Shown: in pieces, positions 11,701-23,050 of the stretch
How the letters are laid out: the number at the start of each line of letters is the position of its first letter
Numbering within the stretch: the first letter of the stretch is position 1
Notes under the pieces: generated by a model
The model's input: only the letters and a program-made list of their open reading frames with translations
Told to the model about the DNA's origin: nothing
Database searches by the model: none
Program-made: the position numbers and the translations under genes
Assembly: GCA_018398765.1 (NCBI GenBank)
Contig: JAHBMJ010002831.1
Span: forward strand, 16,904 to 80,903
DNA: 64,000 nt
Source of the DNA: Chromera velia
Lineage: Eukaryota; Sar; Chromeraceae
Direction: 5' to 3'

Positions 11701-14691
11701 CGTTGACGCCCGTGTAATCCATGGAGCCCCAGTCCACCATGACGAGGTCGAGATTGTCGTTGGGAGCCAGACTGTTCTCTGGATTCACATTCCGGATGTC
11801 GAACATGTCCGTGTAGAGCTTCTTGTACACGTTCTTGTTCAACAACTGCTTCAACTTGTACTCCTGCAGCGGAACCAGCAAACGCACACACGCACACACA
11901 CAGAGACGCGCTTTGAGCTCTCTCTGCTTTTCATTTTTGCCCTCGAATTTCCTCTTCCCCCATGCTCCTTTCTCTTTGCGCGTGTGTCTGCAGATGCTCT
12001 CGCCTCGAGGAGTCGGTCATTACTGCCTTCCCTTGAGCACCCACACAGAAAGAACAAAAAAGCGCAAAAAGACAAAGTGATACCACTGAGCAGAGAGGGC
12101 GAGAGGCAGGGTAAGAGACAGACAGACAGCCAGACACACAAGCAGATGGACGGAGGGAGAGACAGAGAGAGAGACATGCAGACAGACAGACCTCCTCTCG
12201 AGAGTACTGAGACCCTCTGGGGAATTTCGCGTCGTCCAGCGTCGTGAATCCGTGTCCGATCACCTCGCCGATCTTCAGAATGTCCCTAGTGGCGAAGGCC
12301 TTTCTGATCTGCATCAGCGGGAGGGAGGGTAAGTCAGTGAAGAAAAAGAGAAAGAGAAAGAGGAGAAGAGAAGAGGAACACGATAGAGAAGAAATGAAGG
12401 ACTGTTGCTCTGAACTGAAAATGCAGAAGAGAGGGGCATCGGAACAAGGAAAAAAAAAAGGACAATTCACTTTACACATTGCGACCCAGGACTGCACTTC
12501 CTTCCGCTTGCTTTCTTGTATTCAGCTCTGAGAAGGAAGGACGACATCCGAGCATCACCAACACCCGGTGAGTGGCGGAAGGGAGACAGACACGCAGAAA
12601 AAGAGAAAGACAGGGTAGCAAATGGGAGCCCGAAAGGCAAATACAACAAGGACCAGTGGCTGAAGAGAGAAAAAGACAAACCAATTCGTCTCCGTCCTCG
12701 AAGGTCATGTTCGTCACAACTCTCCAGCTGTTAGTGTCCAGGTTTGGGTTCATCATGTTGCGCTCCCACAGCCAGGCGGCCTGCGCACACCCATGCACTC
12801 ATACACTTACTCACTCTCATCACGGCGCATCTCTGATGTTCGCAACCACCACACACATACATGTAGACTAGTACACGTTCTCTCTCTCGCTAACACATAC
12901 CCACGCACCCTCACGCTAGGGGGAGAGAGAGACCTCAGAACTCTCTTTCAGAGAGACGTGGGACGAAAGGAAGCGGGAAGGACAAGGTGAGGGAATAAAG
13001 AGAAGGCGAGAAAACAAAAATGGTCATGCATCTGTCAACAACAACAAAAGAGACCTTTGCCGACTCTCCCTCCCTTTGGTTGTTCTTCCACCCAGTCCTC
13101 CCTCCACTTCTCTGACATCCCTTCCTCTCCGTGTCTGTCTCTCCGTTCCTTCGAGGACCCTTCGAATACACAAACCCACAGCTCGGCAGCTTACGAAGAA
13201 GAACCCGTTCCCCTGTAAGCCCTCCCCCTTTCCCTCTACCTACCTGCCGCCTACCTACTTGCCTACCTGTAGACACGCTTTGTACCAAAGAATGAGGTTT
13301 CTTTGGAACAAAAGGAGCCGGTTGATTTTGTTGCCAAGGTCTGTGCCTGTCTCGAGGTTGGTGAAAGTCTTGGCCTCCAGCAAGGGGAACGATGTCTTGA
13401 ATCGCGTGAGGAAGCCTGCAAGGCCAGAGGTGTGAGGGTCCGCGCCCCAGTCGGGCTGCAGGCAGGCAGGGAGGGTGCAAGAAAGAATGCCAATGCAGAA
13501 TTCAGATTTCGCCTCGGGTTGCAGGCCGGTGTGCGGAAAGAGTTCCCGGCCGGCCCGCATAGAGACAGGGCAGACAGACAGGGTTGAACGAGAAAAAGGT
13601 TGAATGTGAAAAAGACCTGTCAAATTGCCTTCATACCTCCCCGCCAACGGGCCCACTTTAGACCGCCAGGATTCCACCCAGGCGTCCTTGCCTGAGCACA
13701 ATTCTCTTTTTCTTTCTTTTTTTCACGTCTTGTAAGAATTCCCCCCCACCTGGAAAGTATGGATTCTCTCCATCCGTTGCTTCCCGAGGACCACCTCTTC
13801 CCAGAAGGGCTGTTGCAGGAAGAGGTAGGAGTCTACTCTGGACATCTTCATGGTGGACAAGGACATCTCCGCAGGGGTGTACTCCTCGATTTGCCTATCC
13901 ATCTGCTCCAACTCCTCAGCAGAGATGGAGCCCCGTTCCTTGGCTGCATCTCTCTTTGCCTTGAAGTTTTCCACTCGCTCGTAGAATTCGTCGAGATAGA
14001 TCTGATCTTGGTCGAAGAGCTTCGGCAATTGCTCGGCGAGAAACCAGTGAGTGCGCATGATCTGAAGAGGAAACACACGAAAAGAGAACAAAGAGAACAC
14101 ATCTGATACCGAAGTTGGCGTGAGTGCCTTCAGGGCGAAATAGAATCAGCGCAAGCGAACAAAGAGATGCACAGAAAGGAACACACACATTTTTGGACAC
14201 GATACTGATGGGAGCAGTTTTTCCCCAATTGGAATTTGAGACTCGCTCCTGAGCAAAACAAGGCAGCAGACCAGAACTGGGCTGTTGCAAGAGCGGAAGG
14301 AAGAAAGGAAAGGAGGACCCGCTGCCCATTTCTGCACCTCCTCTCCCTCTGTTCCTACACTGAATGAACGACTGCATGCATCGCTCACTCACTGACGCAA
14401 GCACGCACGCACGCATGCACATACCTCGGACTTCCATGGGAACTCTCTGGTCTCGTCGTCGTTTCTCTTCTTGAACATCGGGTCTATTCGGGCAACCGCC
14501 AGCTCTCCCCAGTTGCTCTGGCTGCCCGACGTAAAGATCTTCTCATCTGCAATGGAAGAAGTATCGCCTTCTGGAGAGATGTCCTGGATCTCTTGCATTT
14601 CGTCCTCTGTGGGACCCTCCGCCTGCCGCCTCTGTATACTGCACAAGGACACGGACACACACACATATGTAGACACACACAGACACACAGA

Positions 14692-14737
<46 letters not shown>

Positions 14738-16269
14738 GACACACACACAAGCGGAAAGCGAGGGACACCAAACCCATCACAGACTCACTTCTGGCACAAC
14801 AAACAGTTTGTCTTATATGACACGAGGCAAAGTAACGGCGTGTGTGTGAGGAGGGAAAAGACATCGACCGTGATCGACGGATGGTCGGCAGAAAAGGAAA
14901 GGAACGAAAGGAAAGACATCTGGATCAGTTTCTTCACAGGAAATAAAGAGACAGCTCCCCTCGTGCACGGGTAGAAGTCCACCTCGAATCCAACTGATGA
15001 CATTTGTCTGTAGGAAAGTTTGTTTGACAGAAAGGTGCGGTATTGCTCTTCTCCTTTGCAACTGGCTGGGGCCCGACAACTCGTTGAGTGAGAGAAAGGT
15101 ACCGACTTACTTTTCCTGGATCTTCTGGACTTTCTCCTCGATTCTCGCTTGCACGTCCATCATTTTCTGCAGGAGGGCGGGCTGTCTCTTGACGATCTCC
15201 TCGAACTCCTTGGGGGGGACCTTTCGGACAAGCATGCTGCCGTCCTTCATGCCGTACTGCAGACAGACAGACAGACAGACAGACAGACACAAACGCAACA
15301 GAATGTTTTCTGTCTCTCACCCTGAACAGAAAGACACATTTCTTTAAGTGCTTTCTTTCTGCTCATTCTTTCTCAGAAAGTTGTTCCCATTTCTCTCTCT
15401 ATCCCTCCCTCTCTCGACAGGTCCATTTAGTTCTTCCTCCTTTCCTCTCTTCCTCCCCTATGCTCCCTTTCCGCATCTCTGTAGGCTGACCGGTGCCATA
15501 TTCTGCCAGTGTGCAATCGTGTATGGAGCGGTCTCATTGTAGAAGGTCAAAAGAGTTCCTGGCGTCTCCAGTGGCAGCGTTGTATCCTGCATCTCCTCCA
15601 TCTCCGCCAAGTCTTCCTCATCCATATCGGGATCATCCAGGTCTTCTCCCTCCGCCATGGGCCTCTCCTTCGCGGCGTTCTGGTGGTCTCGGGAGACCAT
15701 GAAGGCCGTGCGGAACTTCTTCAAGTTGTCTCTGTCCAGACTCACTCCTGGAGGGGGGTCCCTTCCCTCTATGAACCTTGTGACTTCGTTCTCGAATTTG
15801 GCGAACCCGGGGTCCCCCGTTCTGTTCAGGTCGTATTTTTGAGAAGGATCGTCCCAGTTGTCGTTGACTTCTGTGAAATCTGATCCTGCAGAACCGGGGG
15901 GGAGACGGAGAAGGCCGGAGAAGAGGAGGAAAGGGAGTTGACTCGTGCAAATGAGCAGAGAGAGGAAGACAACCCCTTCAAGATGTATCGCGAAGAGCAT
16001 AGAGAAAGGGAGAAGTAACGAAGCAAAAAGAGAAGCAAAGATGGAAACAGACAAGACACAGAGACCACACGAAGAAACTTCTTCCTCGCTGAAAAGAAAG
16101 GTAGTCAACAACGAGTCAGGAACTGAGACGAGGTGGAAACACGCAGAGGCTGACATAGACAGAAACACGCACAGGCAGACATAGACATACCATCAGACGA
16201 AGCCCCTGAGACTTCCTCTGCACTTCCAAGACGACCTTCTGCCGTCTGCAGACCCATACGGGCGCTTCT

Positions 16270-16310
<41 letters not shown>

Positions 16311-16550
16311 AGAGGAGACATGCTTGTGAACGAGACGGGCTTGAGCATAAATTGGTGGGACCGACAGCTGGAAGAGAACAAACCCCGTCAGCTTACCTAC
16401 CGATTGGGCACCCGTCACTCGTCTCTGAAGAAGAGGAAGTGGTCGCAGTGACCTGTCATCCCTCAGGTGCCGCTGTGCGTGGAGCGGACGATTCAAAAAT
16501 GCGCTCACCGCCACTACCGAGACGGCGGCTAAGAACACCAAAAGAAACAT
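7104..16550 (-). CDS. Large plastid-targeted protein of unknown function (18 exons)
   Basis: I join 18 exons on the minus strand, with all phases agreeing: 16550-16401, 16269-16191, 15885-15491, 15256-15111, 14638-14425, 14061-13750, 13455-13267, 12780-12682, 12308-12192, 11863-11660, 11297-11124, 10751-10544, 10168-10020, 9832-9687, 9124-9034, 8751-8617, 8248-8178 and 7632-7104. They total 3408 nt, giving 1135 residues. The N-terminus is a signal peptide (MFLLVFLAAVSVVAVSA) followed at once by Phe and an Arg-rich, acid-poor stretch, as in bipartite leaders of complex plastids. The rest is hydrophilic and mixed-charge. It has an acidic patch around residues 180-190 and a Gln/Glu/Lys-rich tail ending NPFEGDGGGMG. 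I see no membrane span and do not recognise a family. An 8-base N gap lies in the intron between 8751 and 9034. The 9034 donor (GTCCGC) is weak and could shift by six bases. Confidence 0.75.
8764..8796. repeat. (CA)n microsatellite in intron
   Basis: This dinucleotide tract lies in the large plastid-protein gene, just inside the 3' end of the intron that precedes exon 8751-8617. Read on the coding strand it is a GT run leading into the acceptor. Confidence 0.8.
8993..9000. other. Assembly gap (8 N) inside a poly-C run
   Basis: Eight N are flanked on both sides by cytosines, so the gap marks a homopolymer that could not be resolved. It lies within an intron and does not touch coding sequence. 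Confidence 0.95.
9501..9686. repeat. (TCAC)n array abutting a 5' splice site
   Basis: About 185 bp of TCAC units with a few ATTC and CACA variants. On the coding (minus) strand it reads GTGAGTGAG and starts exactly at the donor of the exon ending at 9687. An open frame across it, rich in Thr-His-Ser, is only the repeat read as protein. Confidence 0.9.
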
Positions 16551-17363
16551 GTTTTAAATAATTCAAACACCAGCGCTCTGAGGAATGAGCAAAGAACAAT
16601 CTAATGGGACCAGATGACCTAGACCTTACAGATGCGTACGCCCAGAGCGGTGACAAAAGCAAGAAGAAAAATGAACTTTAACAACCGCCGTAAATTTTTT
16701 TGGGAGACGGAAGAGTCGAAAGTGCCTCGCGGACTGTGCAGCCTAAACCTGCTATTCAGGCAGAACGGACATACAAGTAGTCAGCGGTACGTACGCATGT
16801 GGTCTTTGTAATGTGGCGCAGAGGGTCATGCTACTGCACTGAGTTTGTCTGCGCCGAAAGCTTAAATGAAGAAGCTGTGTGTCACAGCAGTGCATGACTG
16901 CACGGGAATTCGGAGACAACAACGTGTTTTTTACGTGTTGCTGTGGTTTTTGGGGCCCAAATGCCGCTGCCGCGAACTGCCCCCTACGCCACATTTACTC
17001 TGGGGCCGGGGCCCCTTCAAGCGTTTTTCTTTTCGTTACTTTTGCCTTTTGGGGCCTCGCAACCGCGGCAAGCTCCTTGCACTTTCACTCATCGCGCGGG
17101 GTCGTCCGGGTTCAGACTTCGCTTTCCCGGGCCAGCCATGCCGTCTCGAAATTTTGCAGTCTCCACCATCCCGACATGCAGCACCGAAAACACAAAGCCA
17201 TACAGCCACACGAAGAAATCTGTTGAACCGCTCTTTCACCCCATGTGTGCCTGACTTCCTCCTCGTACATGTATTGACAAGTAGTCGAGAGCACCGAGCT
17301 GCTGACAGAGTTTTCTTTCAAAAGGAGACGAGACGTCATTGAACCAAGCAGACCACGATTTTC
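16551..17363. promoter_or_regulatory. Shared divergent upstream region of two plastid-protein genes
   Basis: This is the 813-bp spacer between the start of the minus-strand plastid-targeted gene (16550) and the start of the light-harvesting gene (17364). Promoters for both genes must lie here or within the first exons. It is GC-rich around 16960-17140. I see no convincing TATA box, so the call rests on position only. Confidence 0.5.
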
Positions 17364-19518
17364 ATGATGAAGTTCGTTCTTCCGTCAGCAGCTCTCTTCG
17401 CTGTGGCTCTCGGTTAGTCGACTTGTCCCTCTATTGTCATCCGTTAGCCCTCGTCAGTGACTAGATCAGCATAAATACTCCCCCCCGTGCGTGCGTGTGG
17501 GTGTGCAGGCCACGACTCCGCCTTCGTCCCCTCCGCCCCCGTGCTGAGCCGCTCACGAGACGCCGCAGTTACCCCCTTGCGAGCAGCAGAGGGCATGCTT
17601 GGGTCTGGTCAGTCAGTCGGTTGGATTGCTCTTGGCTTCCGAGGTCTGTGTGCGATGTACTTACATGTAAATGCCTCTTCTTCCGGGTCTTTGTGTCTGC
17701 ATGGGTGCGTGCAGATGTCGAGACTGGCGGAGTCTTCGACCCCCTCGGGTTCGCAAAGGATGAAGCCTCCCTCTACAAATACAGAACAATTGAGTTGAAG
17801 CACGGTGAGTCGACTTGAAGGTTTCCACTCATTCTGTCTTTTGCTGTCGGTGCCACAGAGTTGACATATGTGGTCTTGTTCGGTGTGTTTGCAGGCCGGT
17901 TGGCAATGCTTGCTTGCTTGGGGTATTTCGTTCAGACCGCCGGACTTCACTGGCCCGACCCTGTGTTCTCTGAGCGCGCCCCTCTGGCCGAACTCCAGAA
18001 GCTTGCCACTGAGCGCCCTGCTGCTCTCGCACAGATCGTTGCTGCCCTGGCAGCGATTGAGGTGACCATCGGAAAGCAGGACCCCGACAAGTCAGTCAGC
18101 GGGCGGGCGTGCGGGCGTCGCGGTTGAATTTCTTTCATTCCTTGAGCCAGGGAGAATGCGGGGTTGCTTCAGGGCCAGAAATCCTCGTGCAATTGAGAGA
18201 GAAAGAGGGGACAGGGGGGCAGAGGAGCATGCATGAAGGGTGGATGGGGGGGATCTGGAAGGGGGGAGGGGACTTGCAGGGGAAGCGACGGGTGAGGAAC
18301 GACTGCTGGAGGAGAATTTAAAGGAACGGAGGAGGTTGAAAATAGATGGATGAAGGGAGGGAAGGAGGCAGGCAGGGAGGCATGAATGGATCAATGAATG
18401 AATGAATGGAGAAGAAAAGGATTAAAGCACTCTCGATTGAGTGGAGCGACTGCGATTCATTGTTTTCTCTCCGTCTACTGCGGACTAGCTTCACGCAGGA
18501 TGCGGCACAGTGCGATGATGCATGCCTGGAGCGCCTGTATTTATCTGGCTTATGCCGACCCTGGAAGAATTCAGTCTGCCTCGGTGGCAGAATTCCTTCT
18601 GGATTTGATTCGTCTCTTCCAATAAAAGAAGAGAACAAAAACGAAAAACGTAATTAACTCGATGATCTGAATCTATGCAGGGCCCCCGGTGAGCTCGGAC
18701 TTGGTGCCAGGTTTATCCCTGAGGACCAGGCCGATTTCGAGGCTCTCCAGCTGAAGGAACTCAAGAACGGACGCCTTGCAATGGTCAGTCTCTTTCACTC
18801 ACTCCCAGTCATTTATATAGATACAGGCAGGGAGGGAGTGGAACCAAAGCACTCACTGCCTATCAAAGAAAGAGGCCCCTTCATTGCCCGTGGCTGCTTG
18901 ATTGGAAGAAGACAAACGAAAACGTACAGAAACACATCTGGGACCTGAGGATGGAGCGGTCGCCTTGTGGTCACACGGGAGAGAGGAAGGGGGGGGGCAA
19001 TCATGTGTCGTAGGAAGGAGGCCTCACCTGGAGACTGTCTGCTGGGAGGGAGGGACACTTGATTGAAACAGCGGGAGGCTTCGCTGCATCAGCAAGAGGG
19101 GTATATCTCAATTGGGAGTGCATTGGACTGATGACGAACGGGGGGTTCCTGAATGTGTGCATGACTGAGAAATGAGGGCGGTGGTGGGGGAGAGACACTC
19201 AAAAAGATGTATGCTAATTGGATCTGCTTTGCTTCATCTGCTTCCTCATTGCTCCTGCTCGTGCTTTCTCTTCGTCATGTTTCCTCCCTCTCCCGTTTAT
19301 GTCTCTGTTCGAGTGTGTAAGAGTATGCGTCTTTGCGTATGCATCCGCAAGTGTGCGCCACTCACGTGACTCTTTTTCGATGCCCCTGCTGCCTGCCTCT
19401 GTGGTCACTTGTTTGCTTGTTTGTTTGCTTGCAGTTCTCCATCGCAGGAATGATTCTTCAGGAGGCGGCTTTCGGGACCGACCTGTACTTGAACCCCTAC
19501 TCCGGGGGGGATGAATAA
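17364..19518 (+). CDS. Light-harvesting chlorophyll a/c-binding protein, FCP-like (six exons)
   Basis: Exons are 17364-17412, 17509-17607, 17715-17804, 17895-18090, 18681-18783 and 19435-19518 (TAA), together 621 nt and 206 residues with consistent phases. The product is an antenna protein of the thylakoid membrane that binds chlorophyll and carotenoids. Two matching LHC helices are plain: ELKHGRLAMLACLGYF (helix 1) and ELKNGRLAMFSIAGMIL (helix 3). The conserved Glu and Arg pair the helices and ligate chlorophyll. The Ala/Ile-rich stretch in between (ALAQIVAALAAIEV) fits helix 2. The N-terminus is a signal peptide (MMKFVLPSAALFAVALGHDSA) followed by FVPSAP and a Ser/Arg-rich transit stretch, as expected for import into a complex plastid. 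The mature protein probably starts near GVFDPLGF. Either of the first two Met codons could start it. AATAAA-like signals follow the stop (AATAAAC, GAATAAATG). Confidence 0.93.
19092..19165 (+). pseudogene. tRNA-like fragment in an LHC intron
   Basis: The sequence GTATATCTCAATTGGGAGTG followed by CATTGGACTGATGA closely resembles the D arm (A box) and the 5' half of the anticodon arm of a tRNA. The 3' side of the anticodon stem does not pair, and the later GGTTCCTGAATG is only a weak B box. It is therefore not a working tRNA. It may be a decayed tRNA copy or the head of a tRNA-derived SINE. It lies in intron 5 of the light-harvesting gene. Confidence 0.3.
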
Positions 19519-21941
19519 ACATGAATAAATGAACCGGTGTTGCGTGCCATGTACATGATCAATGATGAATGCGCTCACATGGAACAGGAAGGAAGTTCGT
19601 GATGAATGGGTGATGTGTTTGTAGTGAATGACTATTTAGTACTGAGTTTTTTGATACAACCAACCACGTTGTGGGTGCCGGGCTCTTTTCGGATGCACGC
19701 GGCGAATAGGGGGGTGGGGTGTCTCTCTCGTCACTCCTTGCTTGAAGGCTTTGCAGGCAAGGGGTCTGGGTCGATTGGTGTCTGAGGGGAGGGGGGGGCG
19801 GGTAAGAGGCCACTTCGTCTGTCTGTTTGCCTTTCTGTCTCTCTGTCCGTGTCTTGAAGAGAGGAGGGGATGGAATAGAGCAGTGCCCACGTCTGCCAGG
19901 CGCTGCGTGACTGCAATTTTCAATTTGGTCGACGCCTTTGTCTCCTTGTTTCTGATGTGCGTGTGTGTGCCTTGCTTTACACATATCCGTGTAAACTGCC
20001 CTCTCAAAGCTAGACGGACGAGGTTGAATCAATCCCTCTGGACAAAAAAGAAGAAAAACGAAGCCCCAGTCTGAAACAAAAAGAAGGAAAAGGAATTAAA
20101 GAAAGAAAAAGAAACGTCTCTCCCTCCATTCCGTGCTCGAAAACACGGACCGACAAGCATTCACGATTCCCATCTCCATCTAAGTTTCGCTGCAGAAGCT
20201 TTCAGCAAACCATCTCTTCCCGTCTTCCTCTTCGATGGACCTCGCAAGTCCCTGCATGTATCTGCGTGCTGGGGCGGAAGGGGGCGGTTGTGTCGTGTGT
20301 TTCGCTCTCGCTCATCTTGTAAGTGTGGGTCTGTCTTGATGATGCATGTCTCGCCTGCTCCTCTGATAAGGGCTTTTCCCGTTCATGGGCAGGTTGTTCT
20401 TGAGTTCTGCAATCCCAATGAACAGGCCGTGATGTAGACCCGCTTTTGAGTGAGAGTGGAGCATGCCCGCCGTCTCCTGTCTCCTCTTTGAGGGACACCC
20501 TCAGCATCCGTGCAGGGTGGGTGCTTCGACCATTTTCCCCTTCTCTTCGTTCTCTTTCGTCTTGACTGGCTTTTCCGCGAAGAGGGTTTGCTTTTTTGCT
20601 CCGGCTGCATAAGGTCTTTTGGCGATCCGGGTTTTTCTGGCGCTGGGGGCGAAGCCTCACAGCGTTTTGTCGTTGCATGGTGGCCGGGGGGGGGGCTGGC
20701 TGCCTTGGACTGCGCGTTTCTCTCGGGTTTCCGACAAAGACGATCGATCGAAAAGACTGATTCACTCCTCTGATCAGTGGTCGACGTGCAGCTGTTCGGC
20801 CTCTGCCTCTGAAGACTGAATTTCTTCATTGAGGAAAGAGGGAGCGAGGCAGGGATAGAGACTCCAACAAAGAAAACTGCAGAAAAATGGGAGACTGATC
20901 GTTCCAATTTCTTCAGCAATTTCTTCTCAGGTGGAAGAGCCAGGGTCTTTCTTCAGCAATTGTACCGAAAACCGTCCGAGAAGTTAATACGGGTCTGCGC
21001 GGAATGTATTGAAGCAAACATACACAATTAATCTCCTAGTTAATCTCTTAGTAGAATATAAATTGTTGTGCATTCAATTGCTTCATACATAAAAATTGAA
21101 AGTTACAATTCGGATTGAATGAATTCTCACTGTGTGATATAGTAGTGTATACGTCTACTGACATAAAGTCTAAATAAACATAGAATTAGTTTGAATTTGT
21201 GTTAAAAAATTTGTTTTAATTCTAGTACGTTCATTCTTCGACCTGCTTCGATATGTTTTTATCCTAATCCTAAATTCTTAATCCTATTCGTGATTTTGTA
21301 TACTTCAAAAACGTAAACGAATTTCGAAAAAAAGTTTTTTATGAATTTTTTTCTCAAGTATTCTCAAGATGAAGATTTTTAGTCGCAAAAAAATAAATAA
21401 ATTGAAGATTTGAACATGAATTTTAATTATTTTCTTTTTTTGTATGTGTGAATTAGACTATGATATAGTACCTAGAGGGCAGCCAATTGTACCAAATCTT
21501 CCATCGACCGCGCAACTATTTTTTTCTCTCACGTGATATTGACAAAACGTAAAGTTTGTGTTATGTACAAATTGTGTGCTGTAGTGTACCCCTAGGAGTA
21601 CGCACAAACTCTGTATAAACTGAGAAGTCGCACCAGCTGCTTGACCAGCGCTGTCCCGGCGGCCCTATGTTACACCGGGCTCCGTCCCCAAAGAGCTGAT
21701 CACCAAATTTTGGAATAGGAGAGGAGAGGGTAGGGAGGCGCCAGACGCAGAGGGATAAGGAAAGTCGAAGACACAAGGGGTAGGGGGCCAGACAGACAAT
21801 ACAGAGTTAGAAAAAAGGGGTAGGGCAGGCCTCGTTGGGTTCCTGCAGGGAAGGTACCTAGAGAATTGATAGAGAATTTTTAGAAAAAGAAAAGAGCAGG
21901 CCAAGCAGTATCCCCCACCTCTCCAGAGACACCCCCCTCTT
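19519..21941. other. Intergenic region, no gene supported
   Basis: After the LHC polyadenylation region the first 1.4 kb is of ordinary composition. It has two overlapping minus-strand open frames in different frames (20919-20383 and 20765-20202), both basic and low-complexity without motifs. From about 20980 to 21560 the DNA is strongly AT-rich. No RNA gene or named element is seen. Confidence 0.4.
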
Positions 21942-23023
21942 CAGGGCAACCAAAAGACGGTACAGTGTTTTTTGATTTTACTAGCAAAAGACGGTACAAT
22001 TACAGTACAATGGCCCCCCAAGACCATCTTAGGAAAATCTATACACTTAAACTAAAGTCTTAAAGAAAAAAGAATCAAAGTTCTAGAGAGTCTAATAATC
22101 TAAAATAATATAGAACTTGTTCACATCCATGAAGTTTGAACAAAACATTTTATAAACTCTAGAGAGCCTAGTAAATTGATAGTAACAGGAATTAATTAAA
22201 ACGGCGATTTACATAAAAGAACATATTCAAAATTATTCACATAGCTTCATATATAGAAGTACAGAGCGACGGTGAGACGGCAGGTGAATTTGAGGCCAGA
22301 AAGATGGCAGGTGAATTTAAGATGGCAGGCGAATGCGCCTGGTCCGCCTACGAGTTCATTTTCGACAGAAGGAGGAACGGCCTGAAACAGGAGCATCAAG
22401 ACGCTCTGGTGAGTGTCTACACAAACATGAAGCTGGTGAGGATGCACAGGAAGAAGGGGGGGGTGAGGAGAGAGGGTGTTTGGAAGGGGAAGGCAGAGGG
22501 CCTCCCGATGTGGCAGGACGGTGCGGTTGTCGAGGAGGTTGGGGGGGATGAAGTCCTTACTGAGCGTCTAGCTGCTCTTGGGCTTCAGCCTGTGGAGCCT
22601 TTCCTCAACTCTGACGAGGAGAGTTGAAGAGAAGCAGTAGAAAAAGGAAGGAAGACAGTGGCTGACATACTGACCTGACCAGTAGAAAGAAGCCTTAAAC
22701 CGTTCATCATCCTGGGGCCGCTGCATTGCCCCTGCTTATTTGTTTTGTGTTCTCTCTTTTCTTTCGAACGTCCGACTGACCTCCAGCACAGACAGGCTGC
22801 TTGTCTTTGGGTTAGGCAATTATGATAAATGGTTTATATTATAATTCTAGTGTTTAGTTATGCTTATACACGATGCTATATTAGCCTATGTAGACCCTTA
22901 GAAGCCTATAAATTAATTTTTTTAATATAGGTAGTGTATTACAGTACGGTATTTTTTCATTTTTTAAAAAAATCGTACAAGACGGCGTAATACTGCGTAG
23001 TACGGTGTTCTTTGGATGCCCTG
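21942..23023 (+). mobile_element. hAT DNA transposon, internally deleted, with terminal inverted repeats
   Basis: The left end reads CAGGGCAACCAAAAGACGGTAC (in two parts: CAGGGCAACC, AAAAGACGGTAC). The right end, on the opposite strand, reads CAGGGCATCC then AAAGAACACCGTAC. The flanking 8-mers, CCCCTCTT (21934-21941) and CCCCCTTT (23024-23031), agree at six of eight positions, which fits an aged 8-bp hAT target duplication. The only coding remnant is the transposase C-terminal dimerisation domain at 22304-22627. The space between the left end and that remnant is AT-rich and non-coding. At about 1.08 kb the element is too short to be autonomous. Confidence 0.75.
22304..22627 (+). pseudogene. 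hAT transposase C-terminal (dimerisation) remnant
   Basis: An open frame of 107 codons holds WSAYEFIFDRRRNGL, then EHQDALVSVYTNMKLVRM. This is the pattern of the hAT C-terminal dimerisation domain (Trp-Ser, then a helix, then an Arg-Asn-Arg/Gly-Leu turn, then a helix ending in L-hydrophobic-R). The zinc finger and the DDE catalytic core that precede it in full transposases are missing, so it cannot catalyse transposition. It ends in a Glu/Asp-rich tail (SDEES). The Met-Ala-Gly-Glu-Phe start comes from a short repeated GGCAGGTGAATTTAA motif and need not be the true start. Confidence 0.75.
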
Positions 23024-23050
23024 CCCCCTTTAGCTTCTTCCTCCAATTTT
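22628..23050. other. hAT 3' flank and junction to the second LINE
   Basis: This is non-coding. It carries the 3' part of the hAT element up to its terminal repeat at 23023, and then the start of the T/C-rich leader of the LINE. I see no other feature. Confidence 0.5.

Noticed and set aside
19092-19165. A working tRNA gene
   Set aside because: The anticodon stem does not pair and the B box is poor, so I list it only as a fragment.
20202-20919. Two overlapping minus-strand frames of 178 and 187 codons
   Set aside because: They use different frames of the same DNA, are basic and low-complexity, and I could not choose one as coding.
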